The notes beneath the pieces are model-generated. The model made no database searches. It was not told the origin of the DNA and saw only the letters and a program-made list of their open reading frames with translations. Both the position numbers and the translations under genes were made by a program. This document shows positions 10,304 to 20,151 of a DNA stretch of 64,000 bases, one piece after another. How positions within the stretch are numbered: position 1 is the first letter of the stretch; each line of letters opens with the position of its first letter. The stretch comes from Halomonas smyrnensis AAD6 (GTDB lineage: Bacteria; Pseudomonadota; Gammaproteobacteria; Pseudomonadales; Halomonadaceae). The stretch is taken from assembly GCF_000265245.1 (NCBI RefSeq), contig NZ_AJKS02000007.1, positions 108,698 to 172,697 on the forward strand, written 5' to 3'.

Positions 10304-10304
<1 letters not shown>
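9402..10304 (-). CDS. folE2: GTP cyclohydrolase IB (FolE2)
   Basis: This 300-residue enzyme converts GTP to dihydroneopterin triphosphate, the first step of folate (and queuosine) synthesis. FolE2 is the type used in place of zinc-dependent FolE and is often under Zur control. The family signatures GYSSTCPCSAGLARQ, with the metal-binding Cys, and ATPHSQRSRA are present, as is the late MFCEDAARR segment. Its ATG shares one base with the zigA stop, forming a zinc-limitation operon. Replacing a zinc enzyme by a metal-flexible one under zinc starvation is the expected logic. Confidence 0.93.
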
Positions 10305-11557
<1,253 letters not shown>

Positions 11558-11633
11558 CGATGTCTCCTTGTTGCCTGATGGCCACGGTCGTCGCCCGCTC
11601 CTGGGAGAGCGTGGCTTTCCAGGCCATACAGGA

Positions 11634-11652
11634 TACGTTATAACATAACAAA
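11634..11652. promoter_or_regulatory. Second Zur box, between zigA and the DUF1826 gene
   Basis: The core GTTATAACATAAC at 11637-11649 differs from the znu Zur box core at a single position. It lies about 80 bases before zigA and about 50 before the divergent DUF1826 gene, so both units are likely Zur-repressed. Confidence 0.8.
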
Positions 11653-11699
11653 CCGGCAAGAAGACCCGAGCCCCGAGCCGCTTCACGACGGAGATGCCC

Positions 11700-12392
11700 A
11701 TGCCGCCATCCTCGCTATTTCCCGCGCCCCTGCCCTGCCCCGACGCCACCGCCCTGGCGCCACGCCCGCTCTCGACGCCTCACTGGGCGGAGGGCGGCGG
11801 CATCGAGGTGCTGCCGCGCATCTTCGAGGACGCCATCACGCTGGCCGTGATGCGTCGCCCGGTCGGCAGCGACCTGCTGGCCGGCGCCCTGGCCCAGGCG
11901 GAAGCCGGGCGTCCGCTGTCGTTCAACTGGCGCGGTGCGCCCGGCGTCGAGCTGCGCACCGCGCTGTTCGAGACCCTGGCCGCGCCCGCGGCGTCCGTCG
12001 CCCTGGTGGAGGACGTCGTGATCCTGGCCGAGGCCATGGCCTTCCTGTTCGATACCGACACGGTGGGCCTGCGATTGCGGCTGCTGGACGCGCCCATGTG
12101 CCCGCGCTTCCACTGCGACAATCTGCCGGTGAGGATGGTCACGACCTATCTGGGCCCGGGCAGCGAATGGCTGCCGGAAGCGGCGGTGAATCGCGCCGGG
12201 CTCGGGGCGCCGAACGCCGCCAAGCCGGAGATCGTGCGCGACGACGGCGCCATCCGCCGGCTGGAATCCGGCGATGTGGCGCTGCTCAAGGGCAGCGGCT
12301 GGATCGGCAACGAGTCGCACGGCCTGGTGCACCGCAGTCCGGTCCTGGCGGAGGGGCAGCCACGGCTGCTGCTGACCATCGATCCCGGCTGA
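11700..12392 (+). CDS. DUF1826 family protein, putative Zur-regulon member
   Basis: This 230-residue protein matches the DUF1826 family, found mainly beside COG0523 GTPases and Zur-controlled genes. It has no signal peptide or membrane segment. Conserved features are [15 protein letters not shown], an [20 protein letters not shown] segment with two Cys and a His that could bind metal, and [19 protein letters not shown] near the end. The fold near the C-terminus resembles proteins that use His-x-n-His, but the reaction is unknown. GGAG lies 6 bases before ATG 11700; ATG 11694 abuts the same site. A role in zinc homeostasis is inferred from position. Confidence 0.75.
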   Translation: MPPSSLFPAPLPCPDATALAPRPLSTPHWAEGGGIEVLPRIFEDAITLAVMRRPVGSDLLAGALAQAEAGRPLSFNWRGAPGVELRTALFETLAAPAASVALVEDVVILAEAMAFLFDTDTVGLRLRLLDAPMCPRFHCDNLPVRMVTTYLGPGSEWLPEAAVNRAGLGAPNAAKPEIVRDDGAIRRLESGDVALLKGSGWIGNESHGLVHRSPVLAEGQPRLLLTIDPG

Positions 12393-12401
12393 GGTTAAGC
12401 G

Positions 12402-13343
12402 TCACACCTTCCAGGGCAGCGGCGGCGGCATCAGGCGGTCGCCGTCGTCGTCGGGAATGCGACCGAAGCGCTCGGCGCCCGCCTCCCAGTCGCGCTGGGC
12501 CTCGGCGATCTCGGCCTTGCCGTGGCCGACGAAGTTCCACCAGATCAGGATCTCTTCGCCCAGCGGCTCGCCGCCGACCAAGAGGGCACGGCCGCCGGCG
12601 GGCAGTGACAGGCTGACGGCGTCGCGTCCACGCCCCAGGTAGGCCAGCTCGTTGGGCGCGAACGCCTCCCCTTCGACGCCGATCTCCCCTTCCAGCGACA
12701 GCACGCCATACTCGAAGTCCCGGCGGAGAGGGAGCTCGACGTCGCTCGCCTTCCGGCAGGCCAGGTCCAGCCCGACCAGCTCGGAAAAGGCCAGCGTCGG
12801 CGCGCGGCGGCCGGCGAACTCGCCGATCAGCAGGGTGACGTCGGCGCCCTGCGCCTCCCAGGCCGGCAGGGTCGGATAGTGATCGAAGCGCGGGTCGGTG
12901 CGTCGGTCGGCCTCGGGCAGGGCGATCCACAGCTGGGCGGCATGCAGGCGGGTCTCGCCGGGCACCGACTCCTCGGTGTGGCTGATGCCGCGCCCGGCGG
13001 TCATCAGGTTGACCTGGCCGGGGCGGATCACCTGATGGTTGCCGAGGCTGTCGCGGTGCAGCACCTCGCCCTCGATCATCCAGGTGAAGGTCTGCAGGCC
13101 GATGTGCGGATGGGGACCGACCCGCAGGCCGTCGGCGTCTCCCTTGAAGACGCTGGGGCCGGCATGATCGAGGAAGCACCAGGCGCCGATCAGGCGGCGA
13201 TGCCGGGACGGCAGCACCCGATTGACCGGAATGCCGCCCACATCGGCGGTGCGCGGCGACACGTGCTGGATCTGGCGCTTGCCGTCGACGACCGGGCAGT
13301 CCAGCGACGATGCCGGCTCGGTATCCTGAATCTGGGTGCTCAT
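12402..13343 (-). CDS. Pirin family protein
   Basis: This 313-residue bicupin binds one metal, expected iron, in the N-terminal cupin. Ligands are visible as H78 and H80 (GPHPHIGL), H122 and E124 (GISHTEES). Bacterial pirins include quercetin 2,3-dioxygenases and regulators of pyruvate metabolism; which applies here cannot be read. The length is usual for the family. It is convergent with the DUF1826 gene and stands alone. Confidence 0.88.
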   Translation of the reverse strand: MSTQIQDTEPASSLDCPVVDGKRQIQHVSPRTADVGGIPVNRVLPSRHRRLIGAWCFLDHAGPSVFKGDADGLRVGPHPHIGLQTFTWMIEGEVLHRDSLGNHQVIRPGQVNLMTAGRGISHTEESVPGETRLHAAQLWIALPEADRRTDPRFDHYPTLPAWEAQGADVTLLIGEFAGRRAPTLAFSELVGLDLACRKASDVELPLRRDFEYGVLSLEGEIGVEGEAFAPNELAYLGRGRDAVSLSLPAGGRALLVGGEPLGEEILIWWNFVGHGKAEIAEAQRDWEAGAERFGRIPDDDGDRLMPPPLPWKV

Positions 13344-13474
13344 GGACGCGGCCTCCTGAAGAGATGACGATGCCTCGTGCTGAGCATATGGTGCAGAACG
13401 TGGCCCCGCCAGCCAGGCGGCGTGCTATTCTCCCCGCTCGTTCAGAGCCTATCCCATCCGCGAAGGAGATTCCC

Positions 13475-13753
13475 ATGACTCAGGCCACCGCTCGCCATAT
13501 CCTCGTCCCCAGCGAAGAACAGTGCCTGGCCCTCAAGGCCGAGATCGAAGGCGGCCGCGACTTCGCCGAGGTCGCCCGTGAACACTCCCAGTGCCCGTCC
13601 GGCCGCCAGGGCGGCGAGCTCGGCAGCTTCGGCCCCGGCCAGATGGTGCCGGAGTTCGACAAGGTGGTGTTCTCCGCCGACCTGAACCAGGTCCAGGGCC
13701 CGGTGAAGACCCAGTTCGGCTATCACCTGCTGGAAGTCACCAGCCGCGGCTGA
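13475..13753 (+). CDS. ppiC: Parvulin-type peptidyl-prolyl isomerase
   Basis: This 92-residue cytoplasmic protein is a single parvulin domain like PpiC (parvulin 10). Motifs are ARHILV at the start, FAEVAREHSQCPSG, GGELGSFGPGQMVPEFD, and FGYHLLEV at the end. It catalyses cis-trans isomerisation of X-Pro bonds. AAGGAG lies 7 bases before the ATG. A strong rho-independent terminator follows. Confidence 0.95.
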   Translation: MTQATARHILVPSEEQCLALKAEIEGGRDFAEVAREHSQCPSGRQGGELGSFGPGQMVPEFDKVVFSADLNQVQGPVKTQFGYHLLEVTSRG

Positions 13754-13774
13754 GTGGCTGCTGTGGTACACGAG

Positions 13775-13805
13775 GGCCGCGTCGGTGTTCCGGCGCGGCC
13801 TTTTT
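13775..13805 (+). terminator. Rho-independent terminator after ppiC
   Basis: An 11-bp stem with one G-T pair (13775-13785 with 13790-13800) and a TGTT loop is followed directly by five T residues. It ends right at the stop codon of the convergent histidine kinase gene. Confidence 0.9.
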
Positions 13806-15148
13806 CATGAGGCGCCGCCCTGCCCCATCGGCCCGGCGTCCCGCGCCTCGAACACCACCCGCACGCGATGGCCCGTCGCATCGGCCAGGTTCTCGTAGGG
13901 CCAGCCCAGCCGCTCCGTCAGCTGAGCGGTCAGCTGCAGCCCCAGGCCGAACCCGCTTTCCCCGGCCGTCTCGCCGGCCTCGGCCGCAGTCGACGGCAGC
14001 CGATGATTGTCGATCTGCACCTCAGCGCCGCGCTGGCGAATCACCACCCGCCCCTCCCAGGTGTGCACGAAGGCGTTGCGGATCAGGTTGCCCAGCACGA
14101 TCCGGGCCGGGGCCTCCGGCAGGCTCACGCGGCAGAATTCGGTGTCGAGCTCGACCGCGACCGCCTTGTCGCGCAGCAGATACTCCAGCTCGGCGACCTG
14201 CCCCTCGAGCAGTGCCGCGAGGTCGACGTTGACATCGGGCGGCGCCGCGCCCTCCTCGCGGCTCAGCCACAGCAGGGTCTCGGTGAGGTGTTTCATGGTG
14301 GTGCCGGCCCGCTCCATGCGCGCGAACACCTGACGATGGCGCGGGCTCCAGGTCTCGTCATGGGTCTGCTGGAAGCGCCGCAGCAGCTCCAGGTTGTGGC
14401 GCAGCACGGTGATCGGCGTGCGCAGCTCGTGGCTGGCGTGTGCCAGGAAGCGCTGCTCCCGCGCCAGGCCGTCGTGGGCCGATTGCAGGCCACCGCGCAG
14501 CAGCGCGGCCAGCTCGTTGAGCTCGGGATAGCCGAAGTCCGGGGTCGGTTCCTGCAGGCGCCGGGCATCCAGGCCGCGCGCCCAGTGGCCTAGCGCCTGT
14601 ACCGGGCGCGACACATGGCGCAGCCACCACAGCAGCGCCACCAGCAGCCCCACGGCGATGGCCACGCCCAGCCCCAGCAGCGTCATCAGGCTGTTCAGGG
14701 CATCGCGCGGCGGCGGTATGCCCGCGTCGGCCATGCCCGGCTCGGGGGGCGGAACCACCGCGTCCACCACATAGAGCGAGCCGGAGGCCGTCGGATGATG
14801 CATGGCGAAATAGAAGGTCGGCCGCTCCGACGGCCCGTCATCGCGGCCCTTGTAGAGGCGCCCGGGCTCGCTCGGCACCCCATCGAAGGCCTGGCGCACC
14901 GCCTCGGGCATGGCCTGCCAGCGACCGCTCAGCTGGTAGCCGGCGACTTCCTCGAGGCCGCGGGACCGTTCGCCCTCGAGCCGCCGGGCATAGCCGTCGG
15001 CCACCCGCGCCATGTGGGCCAGGGTGATGTTGTCCATGCCGCGCAGGAAGTAGTTGGCACTGAGCAGCGAGTAGCCGACCACCAGCAGCAGCCCCAGCGA
15101 CAGTCCGCCCAGCAACAGCTGCCCCCTGAGGCTGCCGAGCCGCCTCAT
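13805..15148 (-). CDS. Sensor histidine kinase of the RND operon
   Basis: This 447-residue inner membrane kinase has two membrane segments (about 10-33 and 152-176) framing a periplasmic sensor of about 115 residues, and a HAMP-like linker. The H box is HASHELRTP with phosphoacceptor H240, and the N box is LGNLIRNAFVH. The usual G1 motif (DxGxG) is not evident; DNHRLPS stands in its place, and GFGLGL serves as G2. Weak G1 boxes occur in other efflux-linked sensors. Its ATG overlaps the response-regulator stop by 4 bases. It probably senses a pump substrate or envelope stress, which is inference. Confidence 0.85.
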   Translation of the reverse strand: MRRLGSLRGQLLLGGLSLGLLLVVGYSLLSANYFLRGMDNITLAHMARVADGYARRLEGERSRGLEEVAGYQLSGRWQAMPEAVRQAFDGVPSEPGRLYKGRDDGPSERPTFYFAMHHPTASGSLYVVDAVVPPPEPGMADAGIPPPRDALNSLMTLLGLGVAIAVGLLVALLWWLRHVSRPVQALGHWARGLDARRLQEPTPDFGYPELNELAALLRGGLQSAHDGLAREQRFLAHASHELRTPITVLRHNLELLRRFQQTHDETWSPRHRQVFARMERAGTTMKHLTETLLWLSREEGAAPPDVNVDLAALLEGQVAELEYLLRDKAVAVELDTEFCRVSLPEAPARIVLGNLIRNAFVHTWEGRVVIRQRGAEVQIDNHRLPSTAAEAGETAGESGFGLGLQLTAQLTERLGWPYENLADATGHRVRVVFEARDAGPMGQGGAS

Positions 15149-15816
15149 GACGACGCCCTGAGCGCCACCCCATGACCGGGCAGCGTCTGGATGAGGCGAG
15201 TCGTGAAGGGGGCATCCACCGCCTGGCGCAGATGATAGAGATGGACCTTGAGGCTGTTGCTGTCGGGCACGTCGTCGCCCCACAGCGTGCTCTCCAGCGC
15301 CGCGCGCGTTACCACGTGCGGCGAGGCACGCAGCAGCGCCTCGAGCAGCCGCCAGCCGGTGGGCGAGAGATGGATCGACCGCCCCGCGCGAACCACGCGC
15401 CGCTCGCCGAGATGCATCTCCAGGTCGGCGCAGCGCAGGCACTGCATCTGGCCACTGCGGCGCTTGGCCAGCGCATGGAGGCGCACCACCAGTTCCTGCA
15501 GCTCGAAGGGCTTGACCAGATAGTCGTCGGTGCCGGCCGCGAAGCCGGCGAGCTTGTCGTCGAGGCCGTCGCGGGCGGTGAGCATCAGCACCGGGATATC
15601 GCGCCCGGCCTCGCGCAGCCGCTCGCAGACGCGCAGGCCGTCGAGCCTGGGCAGGTGCAGGTCGAGCAGCACCACATCGAACGCCTGTCGCTCGACCAGC
15701 GCGAGCCCCGCCGCGCCGTTGGCGGCGTGGTCACAGCAAATGCCCTCCAGCGCCAGATAGTCGATCAGCGTCTCGGCCAGGTCGAGGTCGTCCTCGACCA
15801 GCAGCGCGTTCAGCAT
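15145..15816 (-). CDS. OmpR-family response regulator
   Basis: This 223-residue regulator has a receiver domain with phosphoacceptor D52 (LLDLHLPRLDG), acidic pocket EDD at residues 8-10 and Lys of VKPF. A winged-helix DNA-binding domain ends in SLKVHLYHLRQAVD. I start it at MLNALLVEDD, where GAGGAGG lies 5 bases upstream. It overlaps the RND gene by 7 bases and the kinase gene by 4. It presumably controls the pump operon, making the cluster self-regulating. Confidence 0.9.
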   Translation of the reverse strand: MLNALLVEDDLDLAETLIDYLALEGICCDHAANGAAGLALVERQAFDVVLLDLHLPRLDGLRVCERLREAGRDIPVLMLTARDGLDDKLAGFAAGTDDYLVKPFELQELVVRLHALAKRRSGQMQCLRCADLEMHLGERRVVRAGRSIHLSPTGWRLLEALLRASPHVVTRAALESTLWGDDVPDSNSLKVHLYHLRQAVDAPFTTRLIQTLPGHGVALRASS

Positions 15817-18800
15817 GACGCCTCCTCGTCGGACGACGGCCAGCAGCGGCGCTTCAGCCACGCCAGCCGGTCGGCGATGTCATGCTGCACGACCAGCAGG
15901 CTGGGGATCAGCACCAGGGTGATCACGGTGGCGAACATGATGCCATAGGCGAGCGACACCGCGGCGGGGATCAGGAACTGCGCCTGGCGCGAGGTCTCGC
16001 CGAGCAGCGGCATCAGCCCGGCGAAGGTGGTGACGGAGGTCAGCAGCACGGCCCGCAAGCGGTCGCGACCGGCCTGGCCGATCGCCTCGCGCACCTCGAC
16101 GCCTTCGCGGCGCAGGGCGTTGAAGCGAGTGACCAGCAGCAGGCTGTCGTTCACCACCACCCCGCTCAGGGCGATGATCCCGTTCAGCGACAGGATCCCC
16201 AGCGCCAGGCCGTTGACCCAATGGCCCAGCAGCGCGCCGACGACGCCGAAGGGGATCGCGGTCATGATCAGCAGCGGCTGCACGTAGGAACGCAGCGGAA
16301 TCGCCAGCAGCATGAAGATGGCCAGCATCGCCACCAGGAACACGTGCTGCATGGAGGTCTGCGTCTCGGCCTGCTGCTCGGCCTCGCCGGCGAAGTGGAT
16401 GTCGAGCCCCGGATACCGGGCCTCCAGCGTGGGCACCGCATCGCGGCGCAGCTGCGCCACCAGCTCGGAGGAAGACAGCAGCGCCTTGTCGACGTCGGCG
16501 CTGAGGTAGACGGCGCGCTGGCCATCGATACGGGTGATGGTGTCGCGGGTCATGTCCTGGGTCAGGGTCGCCACGCTGGCCAGCGGCACCACGTCGCCGT
16601 CGGGGGTGCGCACCTGCGATTCGATGACGTCGGCCACGCTGTGCCGCGCATCGTCGGGGTAGCGGACCTTGACCTCGATCTCGTCGTCGCCGCGCTGGTA
16701 GCGCTGCACCACCCGGCCGCTGAAGGCCTGGCGCACCTGGGAGGCCAGGTCGTCAGTGGTCATGCCCAGCGCCAGTCCCTGGGCATTCAACGCCAGCCGC
16801 AGCTGGGGCTGGGAGGGATCGAGGTTGTCCTCGATACCGCTGACCGCCGCGATGCCGGTCAGCGTTTGCTTGAGCGACTCGCCGGCCCGCTCCAGGGTCT
16901 CGTCGTCGGAGGCGCGCAGCTCGATACGCAGCGCCTCGGCCATCTCGCGCACGTGCTGGATACTCAGCGAACGCGCCCCTTCGGGCACGCCGGCAAGCTC
17001 GCGCCAGCGGCGCGTGAAGGTCGCGATGTCATAGGACGCATCGCTCCTCAGCTCGACGGTGAGCGAGCCCTGCTGCACGGAGGTCGAGAGTACCTGCAGA
17101 TGGGCGATGCCGCTGTCGCCCTCCCCGGTGAGCGAGCGGTCGGCCTCGCGGGCCTCGTCGGCCAGATCGTTCAGCGCCTGGTGGGTGAGACCCACGCTGG
17201 CATCGCCATGCATCGTCAGAGACGCGTTGACGGTGTCGCCCGGCACCTCGGGGAAGAAGCTCATCCGCAGCAGGCCGGTGAACGGCATGCTCAGCACCAT
17301 CACCAGCAGGGCGACGAACAGCGTGACCACGGCGTAGCGATGCACCAGGGCGATATCGATCAGCGGGCGATAGCAGCGCTCGGCGAACCAGTCGAGCCCG
17401 CCATCGGCGGCGGACTGCACCCGCCGCCAGGCCCGCGTCAGCGTCCGGCGCGCCGGACGCTGACGCGTGTTCACATGCGCCAGGTGCGCGGGCAGGATCA
17501 ACTTCGACTCGATCACCGAGAGCACCAGGCAGATCGCCACCACGGTGGCGAACTGGGCGTAGAGCTGGCCCAGGTGACCGCTGATGCGCGACAGCGCGAA
17601 GAACGCCACCACCGTGGTGGCCACGCCGAACAGGGTCGGCACCGCCACCACCCGGGTACCGAGGATGGTATTGTCCAGGCTGTCGCCTCGCCGCTGGCGC
17701 GTGGCATAGACGCTCTCCCCCACCACCACGGCATCGTCGACCACGATGCCCAGCGCCATGATGAAACCGAAGGTGGTGAACATGTTGAGCGTCAGCCCGG
17801 CCAGGCCGTCGCCCATGAAGAACAGGGTACCGAAGAAGATGAACGGCAGCCCCATGGCCACCCAGAAGGCCACGCTCAGGTTGAGGAACACCGCCAGCAG
17901 CAGGAACACCAGCACGATGCCGGTGATGGCGTTGTTCACCAGCAGCGATAGCCGCTCGAGGATCGACTGGCTGCGATCGAACCAGGTGTCGAGCTCGACG
18001 TCGTGAGGCAGGCTGGGGTCGGCCCGCCAGTCCTCGATCACCCGCCGCGCCGCCGCCACCGAATCGGCGATGTCGCTCTGCCCGGTGGTCACCACCTGCA
18101 GGGCGATACTGGTGCGCCCCTCGAAGCGTGACAGTACCGGGTCCTCGTCGTCGAAGGTGTCGCGGACATCGGCGACCTCGCCGAGGCGCAGGATACGCCC
18201 GCTGTCGGTGGTCAGCAGCGGCAGCCGGGCGAAGTCGCGCGCCTGATAGGCCTGCTCCGAGGCCTTCAGCTGCAGGTAGAGGTCGTCGTTGCGCAGCGTC
18301 GCCGTCATGGCGTTCGAGGAGCCATCGTTGATCGCGTCCTCGACGTCGGAGAGCGATAGCCCGTAGGCCTGCAACACCCCTTCGCGGATATCCACCACCA
18401 TCATCGGATCCTGCCAGCCGGAGAGGCTGACCTCGCCGATCTCCGGCTCGCGCAGCAGCCGCTTCTTGAGCCGCATCGACAGCGTCTGCAGGGTCTCGCG
18501 GTCGGCATCGCCGTGGAGCTGGAGCCACAGCGCATGATCCTCGCGGCGATCCTTCTCGATCACCGGGTTGTCGGCATCGGTCGGGAAGGTCGAGATGGCA
18601 TCGACGCGGTTCTTGACGTCGCGCATCAGGGTGTCGAGGTCATAGCCCGAGACCATGTCGACCGTCACCGTCACGCCGCTGCCGGTGGAGCTGCTGGTGA
18701 CGGTGTCGATGCCCTCCACGTCCTCCAGCTCCTGCTCGATCTTGATCGCCAGCCCTTCCTCGGACTGCTTCGCCGAGCCGCTGTCGTACTCGACGCTGAT

Positions 18801-18965
18801 GGTCAGGCCGTCGGGCACCAGGCTAGGAAAGGCCTCGCGGCGCAGCTCGCCCATGCTCATCACGCCCAGCGCCAGGACCAGCACCATCAGCAGATTCGCG
18901 GCAATGGGGTTGGCGGCGAACCAGGCGATCGGGCCTCGGGAATGGCCGCTGTCACGCATTGTCAT
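15810..18965 (-). CDS. RND-family efflux transporter inner membrane pump
   Basis: This 1051-residue proton-driven RND pump of the AcrB/SwrC superfamily has the first membrane segment at about 20-38, a first large periplasmic loop, then a membrane block with GIVVDDAVVVGESVYATR, whose paired Asp residues are the proton relay. A second periplasmic loop and a second membrane block with LNGIIALSGVVVNDSLLLVTRFN follow. Length and two-fold repeat are as expected. The start ATG lies 14 bases inside the end of the fusion-protein gene. Substrate range cannot be predicted; the linked two-component system is typical of drug, metal or biocide efflux. Confidence 0.92.
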   Translation of the reverse strand: MTMRDSGHSRGPIAWFAANPIAANLLMVLVLALGVMSMGELRREAFPSLVPDGLTISVEYDSGSAKQSEEGLAIKIEQELEDVEGIDTVTSSSTGSGVTVTVDMVSGYDLDTLMRDVKNRVDAISTFPTDADNPVIEKDRREDHALWLQLHGDADRETLQTLSMRLKKRLLREPEIGEVSLSGWQDPMMVVDIREGVLQAYGLSLSDVEDAINDGSSNAMTATLRNDDLYLQLKASEQAYQARDFARLPLLTTDSGRILRLGEVADVRDTFDDEDPVLSRFEGRTSIALQVVTTGQSDIADSVAAARRVIEDWRADPSLPHDVELDTWFDRSQSILERLSLLVNNAITGIVLVFLLLAVFLNLSVAFWVAMGLPFIFFGTLFFMGDGLAGLTLNMFTTFGFIMALGIVVDDAVVVGESVYATRQRRGDSLDNTILGTRVVAVPTLFGVATTVVAFFALSRISGHLGQLYAQFATVVAICLVLSVIESKLILPAHLAHVNTRQRPARRTLTRAWRRVQSAADGGLDWFAERCYRPLIDIALVHRYAVVTLFVALLVMVLSMPFTGLLRMSFFPEVPGDTVNASLTMHGDASVGLTHQALNDLADEAREADRSLTGEGDSGIAHLQVLSTSVQQGSLTVELRSDASYDIATFTRRWRELAGVPEGARSLSIQHVREMAEALRIELRASDDETLERAGESLKQTLTGIAAVSGIEDNLDPSQPQLRLALNAQGLALGMTTDDLASQVRQAFSGRVVQRYQRGDDEIEVKVRYPDDARHSVADVIESQVRTPDGDVVPLASVATLTQDMTRDTITRIDGQRAVYLSADVDKALLSSSELVAQLRRDAVPTLEARYPGLDIHFAGEAEQQAETQTSMQHVFLVAMLAIFMLLAIPLRSYVQPLLIMTAIPFGVVGALLGHWVNGLALGILSLNGIIALSGVVVNDSLLLVTRFNALRREGVEVREAIGQAGRDRLRAVLLTSVTTFAGLMPLLGETSRQAQFLIPAAVSLAYGIMFATVITLVLIPSLLVVQHDIADRLAWLKRRCWPSSDEEASC

Positions 18966-20151
18966 CGGCCTCCACCGGGGTCACCGCCATGCCCGGCAGG
19001 TAGCTGTTCAGGGGATGCGACACCACGCGATGCGTGCCCTCGGCCAGCTCGGCGGGCGGACGCACATAGAGGTAATCGCGGTCGGAGAACAGCGGGGCCA
19101 CGGCGACGCTGGCCAGATGATCGTCCTCGGTCAGATACCAGATCTCGCCGGCCTGGCTCAGCGCCGAGGGCGGCAACCGCCACAGGCCATCGACCCGGCG
19201 GCCCTCGAGGCTGACCTCGAGGAAGGTACCCGGCATGAGCGCCGGCGTCTGCGCCAGCGGCGCATCGACCGCCACGATCAACGAGCGCTGGCGATCCTCG
19301 TCGAGGTGTCGCTCGCTGCGCAGCACCCGCCCCTGCCACTGCTGGCCGGTATCCACGGCACTCAGGGTCACGGCCTCGGACGCGACCTCGCCGCTCTCGG
19401 GATCCTCCAGGCGCGCCCACTCGCTGGCCGAGAGCGCGACCGCGATCTCGACCCGATCGGTGCTGTACAGGGTCGCCACGCTGCCGCCCGCCTGAAGATA
19501 GCTGCCCGGCGCCACGTCGCGGCTCACCACCAGGGCGTCGAAGGGCGCCTCGATGCGGGTATCGGCGAGATCCTCCCGAGCGCTGGCCAGGGCCCGCTCG
19601 GCCTGCTTGACGTCGGCACGGGCCGCCGCGAGCTGAGGCGCGCGCAGCACCAGCGGCGAATCCGGCTCGCCATTCAGCCCGGAGCGCTGCCAGTCACGAC
19701 GGGCCTGCTCGCCCTCGCGCTGTTCCTCGAGCAGCGAGACACGATGGGTCGCCAGCGTCGCCTCGGCCTCGGCCACGGCCTCCTGATAGGCCTGATCGTC
19801 GAGGGTCGCCAGGGTCTCGCCGGCGGGCACCACGCGGCCGCTGGCGAAACGGTCGCTCAGGCGTTCCACCCGGCCCGAGACCTGGGCGGTCAGCTCGAGT
19901 TCATGGTGGGGCGACGCCTCGCCGTAGCCCTCGACGCGAGGCTGATAGCGACCCGCGGCCACCTCGACGACGGAGACATCGGGGCGCACGGCGGTGTCCT
20001 GCTCCGCCGCCTGTCCCGCCCCCTGCCCGGATGCCCCGCCGGGCGGGCCGCCGGCGGCCGAACCCATCCTCGCGGCGATGAAGGCCACCACACCGGCCAG
20101 CACGACCAGGGCCAGCAGCAAGGGAATCCATCGGGAAGGTCGTACGTTCAT
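18952..20151 (-). CDS. RND periplasmic adaptor (membrane fusion protein)
   Basis: This 399-residue adaptor of the HlyD/AcrA type has an uncleaved N-terminal membrane anchor (residues 9-28), the lipoyl half-motifs ELTAQVSGRVERL and TRIEAPFDALVVSRDVAPG, an alpha-hairpin of about 85 residues between them, and a beta-barrel domain. It links the RND pump to the outer membrane channel. Its ATG overlaps the stop of the outer membrane gene by 4 bases. Confidence 0.9.
   Translation of the reverse strand: MNVRPSRWIPLLLALVVLAGVVAFIAARMGSAAGGPPGGASGQGAGQAAEQDTAVRPDVSVVEVAAGRYQPRVEGYGEASPHHELELTAQVSGRVERLSDRFASGRVVPAGETLATLDDQAYQEAVAEAEATLATHRVSLLEEQREGEQARRDWQRSGLNGEPDSPLVLRAPQLAAARADVKQAERALASAREDLADTRIEAPFDALVVSRDVAPGSYLQAGGSVATLYSTDRVEIAVALSASEWARLEDPESGEVASEAVTLSAVDTGQQWQGRVLRSERHLDEDRQRSLIVAVDAPLAQTPALMPGTFLEVSLEGRRVDGLWRLPPSALSQAGEIWYLTEDDHLASVAVAPLFSDRDYLYVRPPAELAEGTHRVVSHPLNSYLPGMAVTPVEADDNA

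Noticed and set aside
15882..17951. 689-codon open frame antisense to the RND pump gene
   Set aside because: The pump gene on the other strand has clear family motifs along its whole length; the antisense product is Gln/His/Gly-rich without domains.
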